Below, in pieces: positions 33,278 through 42,200 of a DNA stretch of 64,000 nucleotides. The notes below the pieces were generated by a model. The model made no database searches. It was given only the letters and a program-made list of their open reading frames with translations, and was not told the origin of the DNA. Origin of the DNA: Clostridia bacterium (GTDB lineage Bacteria > Bacillota > Clostridia > Oscillospirales > Acutalibacteraceae); contig JAFWYP010000041.1 in the NCBI GenBank assembly GCA_017517665.1, positions 1 through 64,000 on the forward strand, in the 5' to 3' direction. Within the stretch, counting starts at the first letter, position 1; each line of letters begins with the position of its first letter. The position numbers and the translations under genes were made by a program.

Positions 33278-36124
33278 TTCAGTTTTCGGAAGTGAGAGAG
33301 TAACTTTGAACAAATCGCCGTCAATCTCAACTCTGAATCTGCCCTTCTGAAGCTCGCAGAGATTCTGTGCTATTGAAAGTCCGAGACCGCTGCCTTCGCC
33401 CGAACGGGAAGCATCACCCCTGACGAATCTTTGAGTGAGTTCGTCTGCGGAAACATCAAGGGGATATTTTGAAATGTTCTTGAAAATTATCGAAGCATAG
33501 TCCGTGCCGTCGGCAACCTCAACATAAACTCTCGTGCCTTCCATGGCGTATTTTCTGATGTTTGAGAAAAGATTTTCAACTATTCTCGATGTTTTCTGTG
33601 AGTCTGCGGTTACCGTTACGGGAACGGGAGGAGTTTTCAGAACAAGACCGATGTTGTAGGTCTTGAGTTCATCCTCATGCTCGCCGACAGCCTGTGCGGC
33701 AAATTCGCAGAGATTGACCTTTACGGGGTGAATTTCAATTGCTCCCGATGAAGCCTTTGAAGCTTCGACCAAATCTTCGATAAGCTTTTTCATTCTTGCG
33801 GCTTTTTCATCAAGAACATTAATATATCTCTGTGCCGTTTCGTCCTCAACCTCGCATTTTTTGAGAAGGTCAACGTAGTTCACGATTGAGGTGAGGGGAG
33901 TTTTGAGGTCGTGCGAAACATTTGTTATAAGCTCCGCTTTCATTCGCTGGTCTTTGACTGCACTTTCAACTGCAGACTGAAGTCCGTCCTGCATGGAGAG
34001 GATGTCCTCTGCAAAGCGGCGCATGAAGGGAGGCATGAATTTTGTGTCAATTTTTCCGTCAAGCTTGCCTTCTCTTGCCTGTGAAACGCAAGCCATTATT
34101 CTGTCAAGCGAAACAAAAATGAGTGCCGCAAATAATCCGACCGCCGCAAAGACAAGGAGAACAAGGAAGAATATTACCGAGAAATCATGTGCGCCCCAAT
34201 CGGTAGCCTTGCCTGCCCACATCCCCGTGAGGAGAAGAAGCAGAAGCACTGCCGCAGTTGACACAAGGGATACGATTTTGAATTTTGTGCCCTGACCTTT
34301 TGAATAATCGCAGGCAAGGATGTATTTGATTTTATCAACCTGTCTTTTAAAGAAAGCACCGATTTTTTTGAATACCTTATTAAAAGGTTTAAGGATAAAC
34401 ACAAGGAATTTCCAGATGATTTTAAGAAGCCAGCCTGCAAGTCGGATAATCTGCCAGCAAAGAGTGTTCTTCCAGAACGATTTGTTGCGGATATTTCTGA
34501 TAAGGCTTGCAAGAAGTCCCGTGATTATCATGAAGAATATGCTTGCGAAAACACCGACAAAGATATCGGTGAAAGTGCTGACAATTATCAGAAGCGTTGC
34601 GGTGAATCCGTATTGGAACATATATGTATGTAAAATTTCATCGGGAAATGCTTCGCATACAACAATAATTACCGCACTTGCCGCCGCAAGTGCTGCAACG
34701 CCTGCGCCGAGTATCCAGTTGATTTCCATGGGGATTTTGTCAAAGAAATTAATTTTTATTCCGTCTGCGGTTTTGCCTGCATCAGAAAGAAGATAAATGC
34801 AGGCTGCGCAGGCAATAAGAAAGCTTATTGCAAAAAGAATAAGGCAGGTTGTGATGTTATTTATCGGCGCATGGTGGAAGGAGTTATATGCTCTGTATGA
34901 AATCATGAACGGGTCAGTGACATTACCGTCGAAGCCGTATGAAAAATAAGCGGCGGTGTTTTTAGTGTCCGCAAAATACATCTGACTTTGTTCCAAAATA
35001 CTGTCGTTGTTGCCGAAAAGCCATTGGCTGAATTCGTCATAAACACTCGGAACGCTTTTGTATTCATTGCTTTTCAGAATTTTATATGTACCGTTTATGC
35101 TTGCTTCAATGAATTCTCCGCCGAGCTTTTCAATAATCTGTGCTTCAGTATCGGTTGCGGTAACTCCGCAGTTGGTTTTGATTTTGCCGTTTCCGATTAT
35201 TGCATAATTCACCGTTTTGATTTGATTGAGGATATTGTCATATGAGAAATGCGATGTGTTGTTATTATAAAAGTCTGCGAGAAACTGCTCTTTGGTTGCT
35301 TCGACTTCTTCAAGGAAACGAGTTTTTGTTGATTCGCCGTAGCAGGTGTAACCGTTTATGGCATTTATTGTCTGGAGTGCTTCGCCGATATCCTGAACCT
35401 CAAGAGGAGGCTGACCGTTACCGGGCAGATAAAAACGGAGTATGGGGCTTGAGTCGTTTTTCTGATATCTTCCGTTGCCGTCGCTTTCCACCCATACCTG
35501 AGAATTGATTGAATTGGTGTGCGTAACCCGTGCTGCGGCGGCGGTATAGGAAGTTCCGTCTTTTTCTGTAAGCTCAACAGCCGTTGTTGACGGCACGATG
35601 CGTAAAGATGTTTCTTGCATGGGTTCATCATGAGGATAAACTCTCGTCACGCCCTGATAAAAGAAATTATCCTCGTGCTGTATGCTTCCTCTGTAATCAA
35701 ACAGATAAACAAAGTTTTTGTAAGGATAGAGATATCTGTAGCTGTTATCGTTGGTTACATAAACCTCAATTCCCGAGCTTTCAAGAATATCATATGCCTC
35801 GGAAACTTTTGCAACAAGTGCATCGTAATCAGCCAGAGCTGTCTGGTAGAGACCGCTTTTTTTGAATTCTTCAAAGCTGTCAAAAACCTGATTGTCCGTG
35901 TCAAAGTCGCTGATATAATAATTCTCAACGGTATTCATCAGTTCACGGAAAGCGTTTGTATGCGTGTAGTGATTTCTGCCCTTGTCATAGGCATTGTAGT
36001 CCGCAAAGCCTCTTATGAAGAGATTTGCAAAGTATCCCGAGGAGAAAAACATGATAACCGCAATGAGCACCGCAGCGGTTTTTGTCCCTTTGGAATATTT
36101 AATATTTTTCGATTTTGTAGCCAA
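33275..36124 (-). CDS. Sensor histidine kinase with a large extracellular domain
   Basis: 949 aa, starting at TTG (an in-frame stop closes any earlier start). TM1 at about 16-36, then a roughly 390-residue extracellular sensor, then about six further TM helices (residues 430-680), a HAMP-like linker, HisKA (NVSHDLKTPLTSI, phospho-His) and HATPase_c (ENLFSNIRKYAMEG, GSGLGLSIAQNL). It overlaps the response regulator gene by 26 bp. The multi-helix middle and large ectodomain are more elaborate than in usual OmpR-partner kinases. The stimulus is unknown; a cell-envelope signal is the guess. Confidence 0.85.
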   Translation of the reverse strand: MATKSKNIKYSKGTKTAAVLIAVIMFFSSGYFANLFIRGFADYNAYDKGRNHYTHTNAFRELMNTVENYYISDFDTDNQVFDSFEEFKKSGLYQTALADYDALVAKVSEAYDILESSGIEVYVTNDNSYRYLYPYKNFVYLFDYRGSIQHEDNFFYQGVTRVYPHDEPMQETSLRIVPSTTAVELTEKDGTSYTAAAARVTHTNSINSQVWVESDGNGRYQKNDSSPILRFYLPGNGQPPLEVQDIGEALQTINAINGYTCYGESTKTRFLEEVEATKEQFLADFYNNNTSHFSYDNILNQIKTVNYAIIGNGKIKTNCGVTATDTEAQIIEKLGGEFIEASINGTYKILKSNEYKSVPSVYDEFSQWLFGNNDSILEQSQMYFADTKNTAAYFSYGFDGNVTDPFMISYRAYNSFHHAPINNITTCLILFAISFLIACAACIYLLSDAGKTADGIKINFFDKIPMEINWILGAGVAALAAASAVIIVVCEAFPDEILHTYMFQYGFTATLLIIVSTFTDIFVGVFASIFFMIITGLLASLIRNIRNKSFWKNTLCWQIIRLAGWLLKIIWKFLVFILKPFNKVFKKIGAFFKRQVDKIKYILACDYSKGQGTKFKIVSLVSTAAVLLLLLLTGMWAGKATDWGAHDFSVIFFLVLLVFAAVGLFAALIFVSLDRIMACVSQAREGKLDGKIDTKFMPPFMRRFAEDILSMQDGLQSAVESAVKDQRMKAELITNVSHDLKTPLTSIVNYVDLLKKCEVEDETAQRYINVLDEKAARMKKLIEDLVEASKASSGAIEIHPVKVNLCEFAAQAVGEHEDELKTYNIGLVLKTPPVPVTVTADSQKTSRIVENLFSNIRKYAMEGTRVYVEVADGTDYASIIFKNISKYPLDVSADELTQRFVRGDASRSGEGSGLGLSIAQNLCELQKGRFRVEIDGDLFKVTLSLPKTE

Positions 36125-36791
36125 TTCCCCACACCACCTTTAAATATTTCGGATCCTTGGGATTGATTTCGATTTTTTCGCGGATTCTTCTGATGTGTAC
36201 CGTAACTGTTTTTTCAGTATTAAGGGCGGGTTCATCCCACACCGCCTCATAAATCTGTCCCGTTGAAAGAACTCTGCCGAGATTTTCCATAAGCACACTG
36301 ATTATGCCGTATTCGGTGGCGGTCAGCTTCACCGTTTCACCGTCAAGAGTTAACTCTTTTGCAAGAGTGTCAAGTGAAAGTCCCCCTGTTGTTATAACGC
36401 CTTCCTTTTTCTCCATTGAGCCGAGTGCCGTGAATCTTCTTATCTGCGATTTTACTCTTGCCATAAGCTCAAGAGGATTAAAAGGTTTTGTGACATAATC
36501 GTCCGCGCCGAAGGAAAGCCCCGTTATTTTGTCGGTATCCTCGCTTTTTGCGGAGAGAAGGATAATTGGTATGTTGTGTTTTTCGCGAAGCCTCAATGTT
36601 GCCTGCAAGCCATCCAGTCCGGGCATCATTATGTCAAGAATAACGCAGTGCACCTCGTTATCCTTCACCCTTTCGAGAGCCTGCATGCCGTTTTCGGCGC
36701 GGAGAACGTTATAGCCCTCCAGCTTCAGATAGATTTCAACGGAATCAAGTATTGCGATATCGTCATCGCAGACAAGTACGGTATACATCAT
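36099..36791 (-). CDS. OmpR-family response regulator
   Basis: 230 aa, RBS GAGGTGAA. Receiver domain with the acidic pair DDD (9-11), phospho-acceptor Asp in VILDIMMPGLDG, Thr/Ser in LLSAKS, and Lys in VTKPFNPLEL. C-terminal winged helix (LTATEYGIISVLMENLGRVL, TVTVHIRRIREKIE). It pairs with the kinase whose gene overlaps its 3' end. Confidence 0.92.
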   Translation of the reverse strand: MMYTVLVCDDDIAILDSVEIYLKLEGYNVLRAENGMQALERVKDNEVHCVILDIMMPGLDGLQATLRLREKHNIPIILLSAKSEDTDKITGLSFGADDYVTKPFNPLELMARVKSQIRRFTALGSMEKKEGVITTGGLSLDTLAKELTLDGETVKLTATEYGIISVLMENLGRVLSTGQIYEAVWDEPALNTEKTVTVHIRRIREKIEINPKDPKYLKVVWGIGYKIEKY

Positions 36792-36886
36792 TTCACCTCA
36801 GATAATTTCAATCCCTTGGAACAGTTATCATTCTAAAGGGTCGGAATTACAAATAAAGCATCAAAATTATTACAAATTTATTAAGA

Positions 36887-37351
36887 TTATTTATAAACCA
36901 AAACTTCGGGGTCATCCTCGTTCCATGAGCCGTAGGCTTCGCTGTATTCATCGCTCATGAACATCGGCAGATAATTTGCGAAATTTGATGAAAGCTTCAT
37001 GCTTTTTATTTCGTCATATGCTGCAAAGAAAACTCTGCCCTCGTCTGTTTCGGGGAGCAGGTAACCGCTGTAGTCCGAGGTTTTATAAAGGAAAACAATA
37101 TATCTGTTGAAATTACGGTTGTGTGACCAATGAATAACACCGCAGGGCTTGAGGTTCCGGATTTCAAGACCCGTTTCCTCTTTGATTTCCCTGATTGCGG
37201 AGTCAACAAAGCTTTCGCCCGGTTCGACATGACCGCCGGGGAAGGATATGCCTTTCCAGCTTTTCACTCTTTCCTGAACCAACATTCTGCCGTCTTCATC
37301 TGTAACCATCACCATATTGGTGAGTTCAACCGTTCCTTTTTCCGTTGACAT
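36887..37351 (-). CDS. NUDIX hydrolase
   Basis: 154 aa. Complete Nudix box at residues 39-62 (GGHVEPGESFVDSAIREIKE, then ETGL). In subtype it resembles MutT/YtkD-like 8-oxo-dGTP diphosphatases, but the substrate cannot be fixed. It begins one base after the stop of the Card1-like gene, so it is translated from the same transcript; a role in clearing a nucleotide signal or damaged nucleotides is possible. Confidence 0.88.
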   Translation of the reverse strand: MSTEKGTVELTNMVMVTDEDGRMLVQERVKSWKGISFPGGHVEPGESFVDSAIREIKEETGLEIRNLKPCGVIHWSHNRNFNRYIVFLYKTSDYSGYLLPETDEGRVFFAAYDEIKSMKLSSNFANYLPMFMSDEYSEAYGSWNEDDPEVLVYK

Positions 37352-37352
37352 A

Positions 37353-38561
37353 TCATACCTCGCTGAGTTTTGTTAATTTGTTTTTGGCTGTGCCGAAATC
37401 AAGGTCGTGCTCATGGATGATTTCAATACCCATTGCCCTTGCACGTTCGTATATTGGAGATTCAAGCTCAACGTGTTTTGTTGTTGCAAGCACAGCGCAG
37501 GCAAGCTCACCGCCGAAATGTTCACGGATTGCGTAAAGCTCGTTCAAATCCTCGTTAATCGGCGCTCTTGTTTTGCAGGAAATGAATATCGGCTTTATTC
37601 CACGGACAGCCATAACGTCAACCTCATTTCTCGGAGTATTATCTGAAAGAAGGTCATTGAGAGAATTTCCGCCGTCGGGGATATCCCAGATGAATTTTAC
37701 TCCGGTGTTTGAATCCGTAAATACATCGGAATTTCTGACGGTTAAATATATGATAAGTTCAAGCCATACGCCTTCGTTGACAAGAAGATTTGCGATTTCG
37801 GATGATTTGTACTTGAATTCAAGTCGGTTGTTTTTGCGTGAAAAGCGAAAATCGGAGATTGCGCCCGTTTTTTCAAGCCCGGATAATATTTCGGTATCCG
37901 CCGAAAATGTTTTTCCGTCAGCGTTCAATGTTGCAGGTGCTTCAATCCAAAGTCTGTCGCCGACCTTTTCGCCCTCTTTTTTGGAAATACGCTGAAGATA
38001 TTTGACGAATTTTGTCCATACATCTCTCTTTTTGAAATACAAGCGAATGATTTTATCAATGATTTCCCATTCTTTATCGGAGAAGGAAAGGCTGTGAGTG
38101 TTGCTGTAAACCGTGCCGCCTGCAACGGTGATGATTTCTTCACATGAAAGACTGATTTCGGCAGGGTGTGTTTCGCCGTTTGAAAGAGTACGGAAAATTT
38201 TGTTTTTCGGGTCGTATCTGATAACATCAACGCCGAGTGACATGATATTTCCTGCCGCTACAAGTGCAAGGTCACGGCCGCCCGTAACGTCAATAACGCA
38301 TTCGTTGCCGAGCTTTTTTTCGTCTTCTATTATCTCTTTGATTTTACTGCGCAGGAGAGGGAAATTATCGGGATTTACGAATTTATATAAAAATTTTGTG
38401 TTAAGATTTTTCATGCGGGCAAGCTTTTCTGCTTTTCTGCGGCTGTTTCCGCCCATAATTTCACTGTCACCCACAAAATAAACCTTCTCGGGTTTAAAAA
38501 CGAGGGTGGCAATATAGTTATAAATCTGTTCGGTGTCAAAAAGTTCAATCAAAACCTTCAT
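37353..38561 (-). CDS. Card1/Can2-like CARF nuclease (DUF1887 family)
   Basis: 402 aa. The N-terminal 150 residues look like a CARF domain (VYFVGDSEIMGGNSRRKAEK and VIDVTGGRDLALVAAG with TGGRD at 93-97). A winged-helix middle follows. The C-terminal PD-(D/E)xK nuclease has Glu268 (VWLELIIYLT), Asp315 (NEVDVMAV) and Lys330 (PIFISCKTR). In type III CRISPR systems this family is turned on by cyclic oligoadenylate and cuts DNA or RNA. No CRISPR array or cas gene is present in the window, so this copy is free-standing. Confidence 0.8.
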   Translation of the reverse strand: MKVLIELFDTEQIYNYIATLVFKPEKVYFVGDSEIMGGNSRRKAEKLARMKNLNTKFLYKFVNPDNFPLLRSKIKEIIEDEKKLGNECVIDVTGGRDLALVAAGNIMSLGVDVIRYDPKNKIFRTLSNGETHPAEISLSCEEIITVAGGTVYSNTHSLSFSDKEWEIIDKIIRLYFKKRDVWTKFVKYLQRISKKEGEKVGDRLWIEAPATLNADGKTFSADTEILSGLEKTGAISDFRFSRKNNRLEFKYKSSEIANLLVNEGVWLELIIYLTVRNSDVFTDSNTGVKFIWDIPDGGNSLNDLLSDNTPRNEVDVMAVRGIKPIFISCKTRAPINEDLNELYAIREHFGGELACAVLATTKHVELESPIYERARAMGIEIIHEHDLDFGTAKNKLTKLSEV

Positions 38562-38672
38562 GGCAAAACTTCCTTAAATTTGATACATTATATTATATCA
38601 CCATTAAACCCAACCTTCAACCTTGAAAAACGGAAATGTGTTTGTTATAATCATGGTAAAGGAAGTGGAATA

Positions 38673-39281
38673 ATGAATAATTTTGATTTTATAAAAAGTG
38701 AAAAAATAAAAAAGCAGATTGAATTTATAATAACGATTGATGAAATGAAGAATATTCTGCGCAGAAATCTTGTTTCGGATGCTTCAAGACGAGAAAACGA
38801 CGCAGAGCATTCATGGCACCTTGCCGTTATGGCGATGATTTTGGAAGAATACAGCGCAGATAAGGTCGATATTTCAAAGGTACTTAAAATTGCACTTGTG
38901 CATGACCTTGTTGAGGTTTATGCAGGCGATACATTTGCCTATGATGTCAAGGGCAACGAGGATAAGCTTGACAGAGAAATAATGGCAGCGGAAAAGCTTT
39001 TCGGAATGCTCAAAGACGGTCAGGGCGACGAAATCCGTGCACTCTGGGATGAATTTGAGGCAAAGGAAACTCCCGAATCAAAGTATGCAAACGCAATCGA
39101 CCGCCTCCAGCCTCTTATTCTGAATTATCTCACAAACGGACACACATGGAAGCTCGGCGATGTTCATGCACCGCAGATTTATAAGAGAATGGATATAATC
39201 CGCACCGCAACCCCCGAGCTCTGGCATATAGTTGAGGGGATTATCTCAACTTCAATTGAAGCGGGCTTGCTCAAGCCGTAA
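38673..39281 (+). CDS. HD-domain hydrolase (YfbR/HDDC2-like)
   Basis: 202 aa. Start at ATG 38673 (GGAAGTGGAA upstream); an upstream extension is not supported. HD metal residues: His46 (AEHSWHLAVMA), His77-Asp78 (LVHDLVEVYAGD) and a late Asp (AIDRLQPL). Members cleave 5'-deoxynucleotides. It diverges from the Card1-like/NUDIX operon, placing three nucleotide-handling genes side by side. Confidence 0.85.
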   Translation: MNNFDFIKSEKIKKQIEFIITIDEMKNILRRNLVSDASRRENDAEHSWHLAVMAMILEEYSADKVDISKVLKIALVHDLVEVYAGDTFAYDVKGNEDKLDREIMAAEKLFGMLKDGQGDEIRALWDEFEAKETPESKYANAIDRLQPLILNYLTNGHTWKLGDVHAPQIYKRMDIIRTATPELWHIVEGIISTSIEAGLLKP

Positions 39282-39285
39282 AAAT

Positions 39286-39315
39286 AACCCACTCACCGAT
39301 TGATGAGTGGGTTTT
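39286..39315. terminator. Terminator
   Basis: Stem AACCCACTCA / TGAGTGGGTT with an 8-nt loop, then TTG; between convergent genes. Confidence 0.75.
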
Positions 39316-39318
39316 GTA

Positions 39319-40161
39319 TTACTTGTTGATTTCGATTTTGCCGTAAAGTGAAGCGCCTGCTGAATCCGAACGGGGTGCTCTTGCGGGAGCATCGGAAGAA
39401 GCTTCTGCGTTGTCATTATAGCGTCTGCCGCCTCTGTTTCCTCTGTAGCCGCCTTTGTTATATCCGCCCTTGTTGTAACCGCCTCTGCCGCCTTTATTGT
39501 AGCCGCCGTTGGTGGGCTTTACGCCTTCTTCAAGGGTGATAACAACCTTTCTGTCGCCGTCGCTGCCTACTGAATGTGAGGTAACGCCTTCGATTTCCTG
39601 AACGGTTGTGTGGATAATGCGTCTTTCGTAGGGATTCATGGGTTCAAGAACAACGTTTCTGCCGTATTTGCGAACCTTTGCGGCATTCTTGCGTGCAAGT
39701 GAACGGAGAGTGTTTTCTCTCTTTTCACGGTAGTTGCCTACGTTGATTGAAACTCTCTTGTAATCTTCAGAGCCTCTGTTGATAACAAGACGTGTGAGAT
39801 ACTGAATAGCATCGAGGGTTTCGCCTCTTCTGCCGATAACCGAGCCGTAATCATCGCCGCATTCGATTGAGAAACGAACGTCCTCTTCATCTGCTTCAAC
39901 GCTGATTTCAGCTTCCTCGATACCGAGATTTTTGAGAATGTTAAGGATATAATCCTTTGCTTTTGCGAACGGGTCATCTTCATATTCGTAAAATGCTTTT
40001 ACTTTTGCGGGTGAACCGCCGAAAATGCCGAGAACCTTTGATTTGGGTCTTTCGAGAACCTCATATTTTACATCTGCCTCTTCGGGAGCGTTGAGCTCTC
40101 TGAGGGCAGCCTCTTTTGCTTCTTCAAGAGTAGCACCTGTGCCGATAGCCTCTTTTATCAA
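39319..40161 (-). CDS. jag: RNA-binding protein Jag/KhpB
   Basis: 280 aa. Jag-N domain (IKEAIGTGATLEEAKEAAL, KSKVLGIFGGSPAKV), KH domain (GSVIGRRGETLDAIQYLTRL) and R3H domain (RSLARKNAAKVRKYG, NPYERRIIH). The C-terminal 60 residues are Gly/Arg/Tyr-rich with repeated NKGGY units, an unstructured RNA-binding-like tail. It follows yidC in the conserved dnaA-flanking operon. Confidence 0.92.
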   Translation of the reverse strand: MIKEAIGTGATLEEAKEAALRELNAPEEADVKYEVLERPKSKVLGIFGGSPAKVKAFYEYEDDPFAKAKDYILNILKNLGIEEAEISVEADEEDVRFSIECGDDYGSVIGRRGETLDAIQYLTRLVINRGSEDYKRVSINVGNYREKRENTLRSLARKNAAKVRKYGRNVVLEPMNPYERRIIHTTVQEIEGVTSHSVGSDGDRKVVITLEEGVKPTNGGYNKGGRGGYNKGGYNKGGYRGNRGGRRYNDNAEASSDAPARAPRSDSAGASLYGKIEINK

Positions 40162-40181
40162 GATTGAGTCACCACCTGATA

Positions 40182-41129
40182 TTACTTGTTTTTATTTGCA
40201 GCAATCTGCTTTGTATTGTTTTCCTTTGAACGGCGGGCAACTGTTTCATCAACCATAATTCTGGCAATTGTCTTTTTGGGGCTGTAGAAATGACCTACAA
40301 CAACTGTAATAATGAAGCTGAAAATGCTGGATGCAATCCAGTAGATGCCGATACCTGCAGGGTAGCTTACAACGAAGTAAAGCGACATAAGAGGCATACC
40401 GAACATCATGCAGCCCATCATGGGATTGTTTGCCATTGTGGGGTTGTTTTTCTTCTGCTTTATCTGAGAATAAAGCGAGGTTGCCATTGATGAAAGGAAG
40501 GAGAGTACGGGAATTGCCCAGATAATATGCAATCCAAAGTCTTTGGGTACATCGCCGAGCGAGAACAGACCGAAGAAATCGAAGTTTATGTTAGCGATTG
40601 CATCGTATGTTGCCTGACTGACACCGGGAATGCCCTGAAGCTGGTCAATATTCTGGATTATGAGCAGTTCTGCAAGGTGTGAACTGCCTGCAAATTTCGA
40701 TGTGCTGACTTTTGCAACAGCATCTGAAAGAAGTTTGATTTCCGCATCGGTGATTCCGGTGAGGAAATTGCTCAGAGGATAGTAAATAGCACCGATAAGA
40801 CCGAAAAGAATAACAAACTGGAAGAGCATGGGAGTACAGCCTGCATTCATGGGATTATAGCCTTCCCTCTGGTAGAGAGCCGTGGTTTCTTCCTGAATTT
40901 TCTGCTGATTGCCCGCATACTTGGTCTGTATTTTGCGTATCTTGGACTGGATTCGCTGAGTTTTAGCCATTCCCTTCTGCTGACTGATCGTTGAAGGTAT
41001 AGTGATAAGTCTTGTGAGAAGAGTGAGTAGAACAATTGATATAGCATAGCTTTCAAAGCCGATGCTGTTATAAATCAGTCTCAGCAATGCGCCGAAAGGT
41101 ACGCCGAGAAATTCGTATAAAGCGGTCAT
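40182..41129 (-). CDS. yidC: Membrane protein insertase YidC/OxaA
   Basis: 315 aa. Start at 41129 (GGAGGACGAAAA before it); it overlaps yidD by 4 bp. Five TM helices in the Oxa1 pattern: [20 protein letters not shown] with the conserved groove Arg, [40 protein letters not shown] and the C-terminal pair after [10 protein letters not shown]. There is no lipoprotein signal. It inserts membrane proteins with SRP/SecYEG. Confidence 0.93.
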   Translation of the reverse strand: MTALYEFLGVPFGALLRLIYNSIGFESYAISIVLLTLLTRLITIPSTISQQKGMAKTQRIQSKIRKIQTKYAGNQQKIQEETTALYQREGYNPMNAGCTPMLFQFVILFGLIGAIYYPLSNFLTGITDAEIKLLSDAVAKVSTSKFAGSSHLAELLIIQNIDQLQGIPGVSQATYDAIANINFDFFGLFSLGDVPKDFGLHIIWAIPVLSFLSSMATSLYSQIKQKKNNPTMANNPMMGCMMFGMPLMSLYFVVSYPAGIGIYWIASSIFSFIITVVVGHFYSPKKTIARIMVDETVARRSKENNTKQIAANKNK

Positions 41130-41371
41130 TTTTCGTCCTCCGGATGTGAATGTTTCTTTGGCGGCACAGGGTCGTATCCGCCGCGGAACAGTGGGTTGCA
41201 TCTCAACAATCTGAATAAAGTAAGAAGAATTCCACGGAATGCACCGTGAACCTTAATCGCTTCTATCGCATAATTTGAGCAGGTCGGATAAAACCTGCAC
41301 ATAGGCGGAAAGAGCGGAGAGATGCGTTTCTGGTAAAAACGAATAGCGGCAAGCAGAAATTTTTTCATCAA
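41126..41371 (-). CDS. yidD: Membrane insertion efficiency factor YidD
   Basis: 81 aa. Family signature: [35 protein letters not shown] and [17 protein letters not shown]. Overlaps both rnpA and yidC by 4 bp (ATGA), consistent with a tightly coupled operon. Confidence 0.95.
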   Translation of the reverse strand: MMKKFLLAAIRFYQKRISPLFPPMCRFYPTCSNYAIEAIKVHGAFRGILLTLFRLLRCNPLFRGGYDPVPPKKHSHPEDEK

Positions 41372-41724
41372 AAATCCGCCTCCGCAACATTTCTGATAAC
41401 CCCGAGCTCCGTGAGATGCTTGTGCATAACGGGAACAAGGTCACAGCTTTTCAGTTTTTTGGTTTTGAATCTTGCAACGAAAACAATATCATAGTTTCCG
41501 GTGCAAAACGGAGAAATTGAGGAGAATGCCGCCCTGATGATGCGGCGGCATCTGTTTCTCTCAACTGCACTGCCGAGCTTTTTTGCGGCAGTAATGCCTA
41601 TACGGCAGCCCAAACCTCTGTTTTTGACAACATAGGTAACAAGAATGGGGGAGGCTTTTACCTTGCCCCTGCCGTAGGCACGGTGAAATTCCGTGTTTTG
41701 CTTGAGGGTTACTGCTCGTGACAT
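41368..41724 (-). CDS. rnpA: Ribonuclease P protein component
   Basis: 118 aa. Signature region [20 protein letters not shown] followed by RIIRAAF; basic N-terminus ([15 protein letters not shown]). Binds RNase P RNA to mature tRNA 5' ends. Lies between rpmH and yidD as usual. Confidence 0.95.
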   Translation of the reverse strand: MSRAVTLKQNTEFHRAYGRGKVKASPILVTYVVKNRGLGCRIGITAAKKLGSAVERNRCRRIIRAAFSSISPFCTGNYDIVFVARFKTKKLKSCDLVPVMHKHLTELGVIRNVAEADF

Positions 41725-41745
41725 TTAAATCAATCCTTTTTCGGA

Positions 41746-41880
41746 TTAATATGTGAGCTGCTTTCTGCCCTTTGCTCTTCTGCGAGCAAGAACCTTGCGG
41801 CCGTTTCTGTCAGCCATTCTCTTGCGGAAGCCGTGTTCCATCTTGCGATGACGCTTCTTGGGCTGGTAAGTTCTTTTCAT
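41746..41880 (-). CDS. rpmH: Ribosomal protein bL34
   Basis: 44 aa, very basic. Begins [20 protein letters not shown] and ends [10 protein letters not shown], which is canonical bL34. RBS GGAGG is 8 bases upstream. First gene of the minus-strand rpmH-rnpA-yidD-yidC-jag operon, pointing away from dnaA. Confidence 0.97.
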   Translation of the reverse strand: MKRTYQPKKRHRKMEHGFRKRMADRNGRKVLARRRAKGRKQLTY

Positions 41881-42200
41881 TGTGCAAACCTCCGTTTCAA
41901 AAATAATTATGTTTTGGTCCTTTCAGGAGCCTGAAACAATCAAAATCAAAAGCTTTTTGCAGTCAATTCCGATTATTAAGCATGACAAAATGAGGTGAAT
42001 ACACCCCTCAGAATACACATTATATAACAGCTTGACCGATAATGTCAACAATTTTTTTCGATTAAAAGCAAAATCTTTTTTTAAAAACTTTATTTTTTGC
42101 TTGAAAAGCAACTTTTTATATGATATACTCTATAATGTATCATTATCTATTAAAATGAGGAATTGTGCGACAAAATTTTAAAAAGGAGGATGTCGGAATT
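41881..42200. other. rpmH-dnaA intergenic region, probable oriC and dnaA promoter
   Basis: A very AT-rich 320-bp gap between divergent rpmH and dnaA, the usual place of a bacillotal origin or one part of it. The dnaA promoter reads TTGAAA (42101-42106), 17-bp spacer, TATACT (42124-42129). I see no clear TTATCCACA box; ACACATTATATAAC (42014) is the nearest AT-rich candidate. The origin call rests on gene order and composition. Confidence 0.5.

Noticed and set aside
36887..39281. A CRISPR-Cas locus around the Card1-like gene
   Set aside because: No cas10, cas6, cas1/2 or repeat array is present within the window.
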